The notes: a model not told the origin generated them from the letters alone. Positions 1 through 8,115 are shown, counted from the first letter of the stretch. The stretch is DNA of 38,863 nt from Pseudomonas sp. GM49 (GCF_000282355.1 NZ_AKJL01000080.1:1-38863), one strand, 5' to 3'. Made by a program: numbers and translations.

Positions 1-36
1 AGGCATGGAGGTGTCTACGAAACCCGGGGCGATTCA
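1..36. mobile_element. IS tip at left edge (element body lies off-window)
   Basis: The first 36 bases are the exact reverse complement of the last 36 bases of the window, and the match runs on to base 40. Read from the window interior outwards the tip begins TGAATCGCCCCGGGTTTCG, which resembles the terminal inverted repeats of IS3-family (IS51-like) elements as I remember them. The outward tip faces the window interior, so the element itself lies to the left. No transposase is visible here. The family call is by resemblance only; the perfect inverted repeat is seen directly. Confidence 0.7.
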
Positions 37-39
37 GTT

Positions 40-189
40 AGCATCGACATTGTCGGCACGACGGCCAGCGCCAGAGTTGACACCGACAACCTCTCGGGTT
101 TCCGCTTCACTGATTTTTTCCACCTACTCAAGGTCGAAGGAGAGTGGACGATTGTGAGCAAGATTTATTACTCACACCGAAATACGTGA
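40..189 (+). pseudogene. 3' fragment of an NTF2-like / putative lumazine-binding protein gene
   Basis: An open frame runs from the IS tip to TGA at 187-189 and encodes about 49 residues, including FRFTDFFHLLKVEGEWTIVS. This is the usual C-terminal pattern of small NTF2-like (SnoaL/lumazine-binding type) proteins, in which a conserved F-LL-V-G-W-IV-K strand pair closes the cone-shaped fold. The start and roughly the first two thirds of a normal 120-150 residue protein are missing. The break coincides with the IS tip, so the gene was most likely split by the insertion. It has no start codon or ribosome site and should not be functional as it stands. Confidence 0.6.
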
Positions 190-225
190 TCGGGAACCAG
201 AAAGAGCTCACCTAGGGCTTGGTCG

Positions 226-351
226 GTAAAGGGCTGCCAAAGTCCTTACTCCGGCGAAGTCGTCGAAACCAAAGGCGGCAATCACAAAACCCTGAAGGAA
301 TGGAAAGCTGAACACGGCTCCGCGACCGTCGAGTCCTGGCTAACCAAGTGA
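226..351 (+). pseudogene. mvaT/mvaU-like 3' fragment, copy 1
   Basis: The frame encodes 41 residues ending in a stop, with the core GGNHKTLKEWKAEHGS followed by VESWLTK. This is the C-terminal DNA-binding domain of Pseudomonas MvaT/MvaU, H-NS-like xenogeneic silencers; the family pattern is YKNPHTGEVxETKGGNHKTLKEWKA. The N-terminal oligomerisation domain is absent and there is no start codon. The preserved stretch begins at the V-K codons just before the PHTGE-like motif, close to where copy 2 (8219) also begins. It is followed by the same spacer and terminator as the other two copies. It could be a leftover of gene duplication or an attachment-site-like duplication of the 3' end. Confidence 0.75.
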
Positions 352-365
352 TTTTGGTTTGAGTA

Positions 366-393
366 CAAAAAGGGCCCTTCGAGGGCCCTTTTT
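366..393 (+). terminator. rho-independent terminator of mvaT-like copy 1
   Basis: AAGGGCCCT, loop TCG, AGGGCCCTT, then a T run. It lies 18 bases after the fragment's stop codon. The preceding bases TTTGAGTACAAAA are shared with copies 2 and 3. Confidence 0.85.
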
Positions 394-405
394 GCTGTGT
401 GGATT

Positions 406-875
406 TTATTCAGAACCGGTCTTTACCTGGTCACTGATAAGTTGGGCCAAAATTCGTACAGGCTCGGTAAAACTCCGCCGAGACCGATGTACGAGCCCGA
501 TATCGCGGTGGAAGGTGTGTTGTCCGAGATCGAGCGCTCGTACACCTACGGGCCATACCTGATGGGTTGCTGTCTGCGGCACTAGAGCTACACCGACACC
601 ATTTTCAACCAGCTTGATGATGGCCTCTAGTTCATCCAGCTCGCAAACTTCACGCAAGGTGAAATGCATCTGCCGAAGGAAGCGATCCACTTGTCTACCC
701 CCGAATGATGATCGGTCATACCGAATGAACGGTTGGCTGGAAAGTAGTGCTGACCAATTTTCTCCCGGCAGTTCACGCGGCACAATCAGTCGGTAGGGTT
801 CAAGCGCTAACATCGTCCAGCGTAGATCGCTCTGGAGCGAGAAGGGTGCAGACATTGCCTCAGCGACAGAGGTCA
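406..875 (-). pseudogene. LysR-type regulator, C-terminal (effector-binding) remnant
   Basis: On the minus strand the frame reads LRWTMLALEPYRLIVPRELP, then LVENGVGVALVPQ and a tail ending QVKTGSE. These match the second half of a LysR effector-binding domain (the EPYxLIVP strand and the ENGVGVALVP turn). The winged-helix DNA-binding domain and first subdomain are missing. The frame runs straight into the 3' end of the CitMHS gene, whose stop is at 879-881, so the regulator's 5' part has been lost at that junction. The ATG at 957 is inside the CitMHS gene and is not a believable start. Probably the former regulator of a neighbouring transporter, now non-functional. Confidence 0.6.
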
Positions 876-878
876 GCT

Positions 879-2171
879 CTATGCCTTCGCTATGATGGAA
901 ATCGAGCCAAAGAGCAGAGCCGCAATAAACATTACAACGCAGGTACCAATCATCCATTTCATGGAGACGCGTTGGTTATCGCCATAGTCCAAATCGAGTA
1001 ATCCGCACAGAAGGTAAGTAGAGGCCACCAGAGGGCTAAGCAGGTGTACCGGTTGACCAATAAGGCTGGCGATGGCCATTTCCTGAGCACCAATTCCGTA
1101 GTGGCTGGCGGTCTCGGCGAGGATCGGCAAGATGCCGAAATAGAAGGCGTCGTTGGTCAGCACGTAAGTGAACGGCATGCTGAGAAATGCCGTAAACACG
1201 GACATGAAGTGTCCTGCCCACTCAGGTACCACATAGATCAAGCTCGCAGAGATTGCCTTGATCATGCCTGTTCCGCTCATGATTCCAACAAATGTCCCCG
1301 CTGCGAAAATCAGCAATGTCACCGCTAAGACGTTATCGGCATGTCTCGCTACCATTGCTTTCTGATCTTTGAGCTTTGGAAAATTGACCAGAGCACCAAT
1401 GGCGAAGGCGAGCATGAACAGGATCGGCAACGGCATGAGGCTGATCATCATTGCTGCAATCAGGCTAATGGTAAGTGCCGAGTTGAAAATGAATCTCCAA
1501 TCTCTCATGCGGATATGTGCCATTCCTTCCAGCGCGGCTTCTTCATCGAGTTGAACCACTCCGAGACGGCGGTACTCCACGCGGCCCAAGTACCATGCAG
1601 AAAAAAGAACCCAGATCGCACCAGCGAACATGATAGGAATCATCTCGACGAACAGCTCGGTGATGTCTACATGCATGGCGCTTGCCGCGCGCGAAAACGG
1701 CCCTGCCCACGGGAGGATATTCATCACCCCGATGGTCATCAGCAGCACGGTTGCCATCACTTGCATGCGGATTCCGGTCAGACGGTACAGAGGTAGCAAC
1801 GCAGCCGTGGTGATGATGTAGGTGGTCGCACCGTCACCATCAAGTCCGACACAAAGTCCAAGAATCGCAGTCCCTAAAACGATTTTCCGAGGATCGCCTT
1901 TTACCGTTTTCAGGATCAACTTGACTAGGGGATTGAAGAGCCCGGCATCTGTCATCATGCAGAAGTACAGGATTGCGAACGTAAGCATGATGCCGGTTGG
2001 TGCTAGCATCTTTACCCCGTCCAGCATCATTGGCCCTAGTTGGGTAGCGAAACCGCCCATAGAAGCGAAGGCGACCGGAACTAGCAGCAGAGCTACCAGA
2101 GGCGAGAGGCGTTTGCTCATGATCAAGTACATGAAGCAGATGATCATTGCGTAGCTAAGGAGAGTGAGCAT
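879..2171 (-). CDS. CitMHS-family metal-citrate/proton symporter
   Basis: A 430-residue, very hydrophobic protein with about twelve membrane spans. The segment GLDGDGATTYIITTAALLPL near residue 110 is the hallmark of the CitMHS family (TC 2.A.11), whose members import citrate or similar tri/dicarboxylates complexed with Mg or Ca, with protons. The length fits the family. It follows the SMP-30 gene on the same strand after 114 bases and is probably co-transcribed with it. Across the divergent promoter lie HMG-CoA-lyase-like and CoA-transferase genes, so the cargo is more likely a hydroxylated methyl-dicarboxylate than citrate; that is inference. The leader just before the ATG contains AAAAATAA, a possible Crc/Hfq catabolite-control motif. 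Confidence 0.85.
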   Translation of the reverse strand: MLTLLSYAMIICFMYLIMSKRLSPLVALLLVPVAFASMGGFATQLGPMMLDGVKMLAPTGIMLTFAILYFCMMTDAGLFNPLVKLILKTVKGDPRKIVLGTAILGLCVGLDGDGATTYIITTAALLPLYRLTGIRMQVMATVLLMTIGVMNILPWAGPFSRAASAMHVDITELFVEMIPIMFAGAIWVLFSAWYLGRVEYRRLGVVQLDEEAALEGMAHIRMRDWRFIFNSALTISLIAAMMISLMPLPILFMLAFAIGALVNFPKLKDQKAMVARHADNVLAVTLLIFAAGTFVGIMSGTGMIKAISASLIYVVPEWAGHFMSVFTAFLSMPFTYVLTNDAFYFGILPILAETASHYGIGAQEMAIASLIGQPVHLLSPLVASTYLLCGLLDLDYGDNQRVSMKWMIGTCVVMFIAALLFGSISIIAKA

Positions 2172-2285
2172 GTTTTCCTCTTTATTTTTATGAATTGTTT
2201 TCTGGGGCCCATGCGCTTTTGGCTTTTTTATGGACGAAGTGGGCCTATATGCACGAGGGCATATAAGGAGTGCTGCGCATAAGGA

Positions 2286-3218
2286 TTACGTCGTGGCGTG
2301 GGAAAACATGGGGTTGCCCGAATGTTCCAAGTCCGCGACCAGGATGCTGCCGGTGGAAGAATCGATGATGTGCAGGGAACGATTACCAGGCCCGCCAAAT
2401 GCGAGGTTGGTCACCGTTCGTCCTCCAGTGCATGCCTCTATTCGATACAACGGCACCGCATGCCGGTCAGTGACCCACACACAGCCATTCCCCGCATCGC
2501 AGATATAGAGATTGCCTTCGGTATCAAGCGCCATGCCGTCGGCCCCACTGACACCTCCAGCCATGGTCATGAATATGCCAACTTTGGTGGTGCTGCCATC
2601 CGATTGAATGGGCAGGCGCCACACGGCATTGCCTCGGGTCATCGCCACCAACAAGGCTTTCTGATCGATATCCATCACGAGTCCATTCGGACTGGGGCCG
2701 TTGTCTATCAAGCAAGTCAGTTGCTGTGTATCCAGATCGTAGCGAAACACCCGACCGCTGGGATCGTGCTGCCCGGTCTGGCCTTGGTCGGTGAAATAAA
2801 GCAAACCCAAGTCATCAAAGAACAGGTCGTTCACACCTTTGAAGCCTTCACTACGATGGTGAGTAAGGAAGGGCGTGATTTTGCTATTAACTGGATTTAA
2901 CAGAAGAATGCCGTGCTTGTAATCGGCAATGAAAATGCGACCGTCCTGGTGAATTTTCAGGCCATTAGGCCAACCGTCATACTCCACAACTAGCTGCCAA
3001 TCACCCGAAGGTGTAACCCGAAAAATTCGCCCATAGGGGATGTCAGTGACGTAGAGGTTGCCTTCGAGATCGAAGGACGGCCCTTCCAAAAAGCTCTTGA
3101 CCCGCTGTCCAGGTTTGTTCGCCCTTACCCAATCGGAGTCACCGTCACGCCAGAACCCTTCAGGTAATTGGCTGAACAGACGTGTCGGCAGCACGCGAGG
3201 AGGGGCGTAAAAACTCAT
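2286..3218 (-). CDS. SMP-30/gluconolactonase-family lactonase
   Basis: A 310-residue protein with the six-bladed propeller pattern of SMP-30/gluconolactonase/LRE enzymes: EGPSFDLEGNLYVTDI near residue 45 (metal-ligand Glu), DGWPNGLKI, NDLFFDDLGLLYFTD, SPNGLVMD near 180 and GADGMALDTEGNLYICD near 225 (metal-ligand Asp). Family members hydrolyse sugar or other lactones with a divalent metal. No signal peptide is seen, so it is cytosolic. It is the first gene of a minus-strand unit with the CitMHS carrier and is divergent from the HMG-CoA-lyase-like gene. The ATG at 3218 is preceded by a GGAGACTG ribosome site. The lactone may be a cyclised form of the substrate taken up by this module; the actual substrate cannot be read from sequence. 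Confidence 0.85.
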   Translation of the reverse strand: MSFYAPPRVLPTRLFSQLPEGFWRDGDSDWVRANKPGQRVKSFLEGPSFDLEGNLYVTDIPYGRIFRVTPSGDWQLVVEYDGWPNGLKIHQDGRIFIADYKHGILLLNPVNSKITPFLTHHRSEGFKGVNDLFFDDLGLLYFTDQGQTGQHDPSGRVFRYDLDTQQLTCLIDNGPSPNGLVMDIDQKALLVAMTRGNAVWRLPIQSDGSTTKVGIFMTMAGGVSGADGMALDTEGNLYICDAGNGCVWVTDRHAVPLYRIEACTGGRTVTNLAFGGPGNRSLHIIDSSTGSILVADLEHSGNPMFSHATT

Positions 3219-3293
3219 GGCAGTCTCCGGTGTAAACAGACGTGGCGGCTGTTTAGCCTGTCCAAGCCTTTTTTTGTTATGTTCTATCCAGCG

Positions 3294-3317
3294 GAACGTG
3301 ATTCTTATGGCTAGAAC
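3294..3317 (+). promoter_or_regulatory. Direct-repeat operator 1 in divergent promoter
   Basis: GAACGTGATTCT, four bases, then GCTAGAAC. It matches the copy at 3457-3480 over the 12-base core and the TAGAAC end. The core GAA-N5-TTC is palindromic, in line with IclR-type sites, and a further GTTC-N9-GAAC arm begins at 3281. It lies 76 bases from the SMP-30 start and probably controls the minus-strand unit. The IclR gene at 7357 is the obvious candidate binder. Confidence 0.6.
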
Positions 3318-3456
3318 AACTTTCAGGCCATATGCTTCCTTCTGTCAAGCCTGTTTTTTCGGATGACTCTCCCGTAAGCGTTCTCTCGTGAATGTATTCT
3401 GCCGTTGATCACGATTTTGTTGACAGCCATGGTTACGCATCGCAGTATTTTAAATA

Positions 3457-3480
3457 GAACGTGATTCTGTCAGGTAGAAC
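3457..3480 (+). promoter_or_regulatory. Direct-repeat operator 2 in divergent promoter
   Basis: Second copy of the GAACGTGATTCT-N4-G-N-TAGAAC element, same orientation as copy 1, 163 bases away and 73 bases before the HMG-CoA-lyase-like start. Having one copy beside each divergent gene suggests joint control. The rest of the 334-base interval 3219-3552 holds no gene that I can see. Confidence 0.6.
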
Positions 3481-3552
3481 GAAAGCTCTTTTTCATGTCA
3501 CCTCTCCGAGCGAGCTGTGTGGCATGGGGAAAAAACAAGAAGAGGTCTAGCG

Positions 3553-4494
3553 ATGCATAACAACAACGACATCGACATTTTGATCAGTGAAGTGGGGCCA
3601 CGAGATGGGCTTCAGAGTGTGAAGGCCACAATGCCGACCGAACTCAAGCTTCAATGGATATCAGCACTGGCCAGTGCCGGTCTGCGTGAAATTGAGATCG
3701 GCTCGTTTGTCTCGCCCAAGCTCTTGCCTCAAATGGCTGATGCCGCGCAGTTAGTCGCTCATGGGCGTAGCTTACCGGGCTTGTTCGTGACCGCACTGGT
3801 GCCAAACCTCAGAGGCGCGCAGGCGGCCTTCGAGGCCGGCGTACATAAAATCACCATGCCGATTTCTGTTAGTGAGCCGCACTCGCTGTCGAATATCCGC
3901 AAGACGCACGCTCAGGTATTCGAGGAAGTGCGCTCTGTAGTGGCCCTGCGTAACACGCAGTTCCCGCATATCCAGATAGAAGCCGGTCTGTCGACAGTGT
4001 TCGGATGCACGATTCAGGGCGAAGTACCGGAGGACGATGTCATCCGCATGGCCGTTACGATGGCCGAGATGGGGGTCGACGAAGTCGGCCTGGCTGACAC
4101 AGTCGGTTACGCCAACCCAACCCAGGTTCGCCGCCTGTTTACCCGACTGCGCGACTCAGTAGGTACGGTGGCTGGCAGTGCGCACTTTCACAACACACGC
4201 GGTCAAGGCTTGGCCAACGTCGTAGCGGCGATAGAAGTAGGAGTCACTACAATCGATGCCTCCCAAGGCGGGATAGGCGGGTGCCCTTATGCACCGGGCG
4301 CCTCGGGCAACATTGTGACTGAGGATTTGGTGTACCTGCTTGAGTCCATGGGGCTGCGCACGGGCGTCGATATCGAACGTTTGGTGGCTGCCCGTGAGTG
4401 GCTGCAACGGGGTTTGCCCGGTGAACCGCTATACGGTTTCATTCCGGACGCAGGCGTCGGCAAGAACTTCCATTACGCGAAAAAGGATGCATGA
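3553..4494 (+). CDS. Hydroxymethylglutaryl-CoA lyase family enzyme
   Basis: A 313-residue HMGL-like TIM-barrel enzyme. SEVGPRDGLQ (residues 12-21) carries the catalytic Arg-Asp pair; HFHNTRGQG has metal ligands His211 and His213; GGIGGCPYAPGASGN has catalytic Cys244. Family members cleave HMG-CoA to acetyl-CoA and acetoacetate with Mg or Mn; citramalyl-CoA-type substrates are a known alternative. I chose ATG 3553 over GTG 3517 because AGAAGAGG lies at good spacing before it and homologues start close to this motif. The stop overlaps the next gene's start (ATGA), so the two are translationally coupled. Paired with a CaiB transferase and with no HMG-CoA reductase nearby, it probably acts on a CoA ester made from a free acid such as 3-hydroxy-3-methylglutarate. 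Confidence 0.88.
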   Translation: MHNNNDIDILISEVGPRDGLQSVKATMPTELKLQWISALASAGLREIEIGSFVSPKLLPQMADAAQLVAHGRSLPGLFVTALVPNLRGAQAAFEAGVHKITMPISVSEPHSLSNIRKTHAQVFEEVRSVVALRNTQFPHIQIEAGLSTVFGCTIQGEVPEDDVIRMAVTMAEMGVDEVGLADTVGYANPTQVRRLFTRLRDSVGTVAGSAHFHNTRGQGLANVVAAIEVGVTTIDASQGGIGGCPYAPGASGNIVTEDLVYLLESMGLRTGVDIERLVAAREWLQRGLPGEPLYGFIPDAGVGKNFHYAKKDA

Positions 4495-5693
4495 GCATGC
4501 AGCAGACTTCTGAAAAAGCCCTGCCGCTCGCCGGCATCCGTGTCATCGAATTTGTGCATATGGTTATGGGCCCAACCTGCGGTTTAGTACTCGCGGATCT
4601 TGGTGCCGAAGTCATCAAAGTCGAACCGGCTCCGGCAGGTGACAACACTCGACGTCTCATGGGATCCGGCGCTGGCTACTGGATGACCTACAACCGCAAT
4701 AAAAAAAGTTTTGCCGTGGACATGAAAACTGAGGCGGGCATGGAGGCGGTGCGCAAGCTGATCGCCAGCGCTGACGTGGTGACTGAGAACTTCCGCCCAG
4801 GTGCGATGGAAAAGCTTGGGCTCGGATTTGAGCAAGTCAAAGGAATCAAGCCCGACATTATTTACAGCTCAATGAAAGGCTTTTTGCCTGGCCCCTACGA
4901 TCACCGCACGGCGTTGGATGAAGTGGTGCAGATGATGACAGGGCTGGCCTATATGACGGGCCCTGAAGGGCGTCCGTTGCGCGCTGGCGCCTCAGTCAAT
5001 GACGTCATGGGTGGCATGTTTAGCGCGATCTCGATTCTGGCGGCTTTACATCAGCGTAATGCCACTGGGCAGGGGCAATTTGTCCAGACTGGCTTGTTCG
5101 AAAATTCTGCATTCCTAGTGGCTCAGCACATGATGCAAAAAGTTGTGACTGGGAAAGCCGCAGCGCCGATGCCAAGCCGCATTTCCGCATGGGCCATCTA
5201 TGACGTATTCAACACCTCTGATGATGACCAGGTGTTCCTGGGTGTTGTCAGCGACAGTCAATGGCAGAGCTTCTGCACTGCTTTTGACTTTACCGAACTC
5301 GGTTCCGATCTTTCGCTGCAACAGAACAATGAGCGTGTTGCGGCCCGCGATCAGATCATGCCTCTGGTTATCGAGCGCCTAGGCAGCATGAGCAAGGCTG
5401 AAGTGATGGCCCGTTGTGAAACGGCAGGATTACCGTTTTCGCCGATCCAGCGTCCGCAAGATCTGTTCGAAGATGAACACCTGAATCAATCAGGTGGCAT
5501 GGCTGAGCTGACGCTGCCTGATGGTGAGGCAGTGAAAGTGCCGATGCTTCCGTTCGAGATGGACGGTCAACGATTTGGCACTCGCCTGAACGTGCCGGCG
5601 TTGGGCAGCCACTCCAATGAGTTGTTGAGCCAGATGGGTTATGCACCAGCCGATATTGAGGCTTTGCGTAGTGCCGGTGTTGTTAAAGGCTGA
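4491..5693 (+). CDS. CaiB/BaiF-family (class III) CoA-transferase
   Basis: A 400-residue family III CoA-transferase. The N-terminus GIRVIEFVHMVMGPTCGLVLADLGAEVIKVE is typical, and SVNDVMGGM places the catalytic Asp at residue 171, the position that forms the glutamyl/aspartyl-CoA anhydride in this family. Enzymes of this family move CoA between carboxylic acids, often from succinyl-CoA. It overlaps the HMG-CoA-lyase-like gene by four bases, so it probably supplies that lyase with its CoA ester. Human SUGCT, a relative, can use glutarate and 3-hydroxy-3-methylglutarate, which supports this reading. A second start at 4497 is possible. Substrate specificity is inferred from context. Confidence 0.9.
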   Translation: MSMQQTSEKALPLAGIRVIEFVHMVMGPTCGLVLADLGAEVIKVEPAPAGDNTRRLMGSGAGYWMTYNRNKKSFAVDMKTEAGMEAVRKLIASADVVTENFRPGAMEKLGLGFEQVKGIKPDIIYSSMKGFLPGPYDHRTALDEVVQMMTGLAYMTGPEGRPLRAGASVNDVMGGMFSAISILAALHQRNATGQGQFVQTGLFENSAFLVAQHMMQKVVTGKAAAPMPSRISAWAIYDVFNTSDDDQVFLGVVSDSQWQSFCTAFDFTELGSDLSLQQNNERVAARDQIMPLVIERLGSMSKAEVMARCETAGLPFSPIQRPQDLFEDEHLNQSGGMAELTLPDGEAVKVPMLPFEMDGQRFGTRLNVPALGSHSNELLSQMGYAPADIEALRSAGVVKG

Positions 5694-5718
5694 GCTTTTG
5701 TCATCCCAGGGTGTGTTA

Positions 5719-5742
5719 CCGGCGGCATGACTGAGCCGCCGG
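5719..5742 (+). other. Intercistronic GC-rich hairpin
   Basis: CCGGCGGC, eight-base loop, GCCGCCGG: a perfect 8-bp stem between the CoA-transferase and MFS genes. No T run follows, so it is more likely an mRNA processing or stabilising element than a terminator. Confidence 0.6.
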
Positions 5743-5773
5743 CTTCAATAAGAACAATATCGAGGATCACGTC

Positions 5774-7093
5774 ATGGCCACCGTCACGACTTCCGCAACT
5801 GAATCGTCCGCTCCTGTCTCCATAGTCCTGAGTAGAGAGCAGACACGTGTCCTGCACAAAGCCGCCTGGCGCTTGATACCTCTTTTGGCACTCGCTTATT
5901 TTTTCAACTACCTTGACCGTACCAGCGTGGGGTATGCCGCACTGCAGATGACCGATCAGCTCGGTTTGACAGCATCCCAGTTTGGTCTGGGCGCAGGCAT
6001 CATGTTCGTCGGGTATTGCCTTTGTGAAGTTCCAAGCAATCTGGCAATGTTCCGCTTCGGCGCGCGCCTTTGGATGGCTCGAATCATGATCACTTGGGGC
6101 CTTGCCGCCGCTGCGACAGCACTGGTCATTGGGCCCTACAGTTTCTACATTGCGCGCTTTGTACTCGGAGTTGCTGAGGCTGGTTTTTTTCCTGGCGTAA
6201 TATTTTTTCTGACGCTGTGGTTTCCAGCTCAGTATCGAACTCGGGTGCTGGCCTGGTTCACCATAGCGACCCCCATCTCGTTTCTGGTCGGTGGGCCACT
6301 GTCCGTTTGGTTGTTGCAGATGCACGGCATCTGGGGTCTATCTGGTTGGCAATGGATGTTCCTGATTGAAGGTCTGCCAGCTTGCATCCTCGGGTTGATC
6401 ACCCTCAAGGTCATGGTTGACCGTCCGGCTGAAGCCAAATGGCTCACCTCTGAAGAACGCAATGTTCTTGAAGAGATGCTTGCCGACGAGAAGCGCAGCC
6501 ACCCCAAAAACCATGGTTTCAAGGACGCGCTCAAAGACCCACGGGTCTGGATTCTCAGCTGTATTACGTTCAGCTTCACGCTCGGCTCCTACGGGATCGG
6601 CATCTGGTTGCCGCAAATGCTCAAAGGGCATGGGGTTGAAGTCAGCATGATTGGATGGGTGGCGGCGATTCCCTATTTCTTCGCGACTATTGGCCTGCTT
6701 ATCTGGGCTCGTCATGTAGACCGTACTGGCAAAGGCATCCTGCACCTGATCCTGGCTTTGCTGCTGGCAGGTACTGCTCTATTAGTGGCAATGCAGATGA
6801 ATACTTTGGTTCCTGCACTGCTCGGTATCACTTTTGCGCTGATTGGAACGATTTCGGCCAAAACCATCTTCTACACCTTACCCGGCAAGTTTCTTTCCGG
6901 TCAGGCGGCAGCAGGTGGGATTGCCTTGATCAACTCCATCGGTGCGCTTGGTGGATTTGCAGGCCCGTATCTGATGGGCTTTTTGAAAGACTTTACCGGT
7001 TCATTCAGCGCTGGATTAATGGCGATGGGGTGCATCGTGTTTGTAGCGGCCTTGATGGCAATGTCCCTTCGTCTGTTCATGCGTGACGCTTGA
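5774..7093 (+). CDS. MFS transporter, anion:cation symporter (ACS) type
   Basis: A 439-residue protein with twelve predicted spans and the ACS signatures YFFNYLDRTSVGYAALQM near residue 42 and RFVLGVAEAGFFPGVIFFLTLWFP near 125. The long cytoplasmic loop after span 6 starts around residue 215. ACS members (TC 2.A.1.14) import organic anions such as aldonates, phthalate or tartrate with H+ or Na+. GAGGA lies before the ATG. It is the third gene of the lyase/CoA-transferase operon, separated by 80 bases containing a strong hairpin, and it is the second carrier in this module besides CitMHS. The probable cargo is the acid activated by the CoA-transferase or a close precursor. Confidence 0.9.
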   Translation: MATVTTSATESSAPVSIVLSREQTRVLHKAAWRLIPLLALAYFFNYLDRTSVGYAALQMTDQLGLTASQFGLGAGIMFVGYCLCEVPSNLAMFRFGARLWMARIMITWGLAAAATALVIGPYSFYIARFVLGVAEAGFFPGVIFFLTLWFPAQYRTRVLAWFTIATPISFLVGGPLSVWLLQMHGIWGLSGWQWMFLIEGLPACILGLITLKVMVDRPAEAKWLTSEERNVLEEMLADEKRSHPKNHGFKDALKDPRVWILSCITFSFTLGSYGIGIWLPQMLKGHGVEVSMIGWVAAIPYFFATIGLLIWARHVDRTGKGILHLILALLLAGTALLVAMQMNTLVPALLGITFALIGTISAKTIFYTLPGKFLSGQAAAGGIALINSIGALGGFAGPYLMGFLKDFTGSFSAGLMAMGCIVFVAALMAMSLRLFMRDA

Positions 7094-7280
7094 TAGGAGG
7101 AGCTTGCTCAGTGGTAGCGTAGTCGAACCTGTGGCCATGCCTCATTCATTGCCTTCTGCAGCAGTCAATGAAAGAGGCTTCAGAATTTCAGTCTAGTCAG
7201 CAGTTGTTCCATCGTTGGGACTCATTGAGGCGAACGTTGTATGGGCTGGTTGTGAAACGATTTGGCAGCTAATAGGGGCA

Positions 7281-7299
7281 AAGGGTAAGGTTCACCCTT
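7281..7299. promoter_or_regulatory. Palindrome upstream of the IclR gene
   Basis: AAGGGT, seven bases, ACCCTT, 58 bases before the IclR ATG. It could be an operator for autoregulation or a weak hairpin at the end of the upstream operon. It does not resemble the GAACGTGATTCT element. Confidence 0.3.
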
Positions 7300-7356
7300 A
7301 TCGGGCATTCGCTTTTGCACCGTACTCCATCGTTTTTTATTTTTCCGCGAGCGATC

Positions 7357-8115
7357 ATGACGAGTGAACAACCCAAAGATGTCGAGCCTTCCAATCCTGC
7401 TGCAGAGGGTGGTGTGGCTGCGGTTGACCGGGCATTCTCGATTTTAACGGCATTCGATATTGACCAGAGCAGTCTGTCGCTGGCTGAGATTGCAAGGCGT
7501 ACTGGGCTGTACAAAAGCACCATTCTTCGAATCATAACGTCATTGGAGTTCGCAGGCTTTGTGCGGCGACTTCCCGATGGTAATTATGCAGTGGGCCCTG
7601 AACCACTGCGTCTGGCGCAGATCTATCAAACCTCGTTTCGCCTGCGTGATGTGATCTATCCGATCCTGGAATCGATTACCGAAGAGAGTGGTGAAACCTC
7701 ATCATTTTACGTACTGGATAACGGCAGTCGCGTTGTGCTGTTCAGGGTTGAGCCTAAGCGTGCTGTCCGATTCTCCATTCATGAGGGCGCGCGCTTTTCG
7801 TTGCAGGCGGGAGCTTCGGGCAAAGTGCTACGAGCCTTCAGCAAGTTGCAAGACCCGGCTCTTGCGCAGGAACGCAATCAGTTCTGGGCGGCGTCCAGTG
7901 GAGAGCGGGATCCCGAAACCGCGTCGGTTTCGGTACCGGTCTTTGCTGTAGGGTATGAGTTCAAGGGGGCTCTCACCCTGTCGGGCCCAGCCGAGCGTTT
8001 CAACAAACAACAGATGGATGCTGCGATTGCTATGCTGCTTCGAAACGCAGCTATTGCCACCAGTGCCCTAGGTGGTAACGATCAGGAATTGGTCAAGGCG
8101 TTGCGTAATTTATAG
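7357..8115 (+). CDS. IclR-family transcriptional regulator
   Basis: A 252-residue IclR-type regulator. AAVDRAFSILTAFD near residue 23 opens the winged helix-turn-helix, and LSLAEIARRTGLYKSTILRIITSLEFAGFV is the helix-turn-helix itself. The C-terminal effector-binding domain contains LFRVEPKRAVRFSIHEGARFSLQAGASGKVLRAF and a SVSVPVFAVG strand. I chose ATG 7357 rather than TTG 7315 because it is an ATG and gives the usual family length. The gene closes the catabolic module and most likely controls the divergent SMP-30/lyase promoter through the two GAACGTGATTCT elements. IclR proteins can activate or repress depending on effector, so the sign of control is unknown. Confidence 0.9.
   Translation: MTSEQPKDVEPSNPAAEGGVAAVDRAFSILTAFDIDQSSLSLAEIARRTGLYKSTILRIITSLEFAGFVRRLPDGNYAVGPEPLRLAQIYQTSFRLRDVIYPILESITEESGETSSFYVLDNGSRVVLFRVEPKRAVRFSIHEGARFSLQAGASGKVLRAFSKLQDPALAQERNQFWAASSGERDPETASVSVPVFAVGYEFKGALTLSGPAERFNKQQMDAAIAMLLRNAAIATSALGGNDQELVKALRNL

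Noticed and set aside
406..957. Complete 183-residue protein on the minus strand starting at 957
   Set aside because: The first 25 or so residues are an out-of-frame reading of the CitMHS gene end; only the LysR effector-domain part is real, so I call a remnant.
1341..1796. 151-residue plus-strand ORF opposite CitMHS
   Set aside because: It is antisense to a strongly supported transporter gene, has low-complexity His/Asp-rich composition and no ribosome site.
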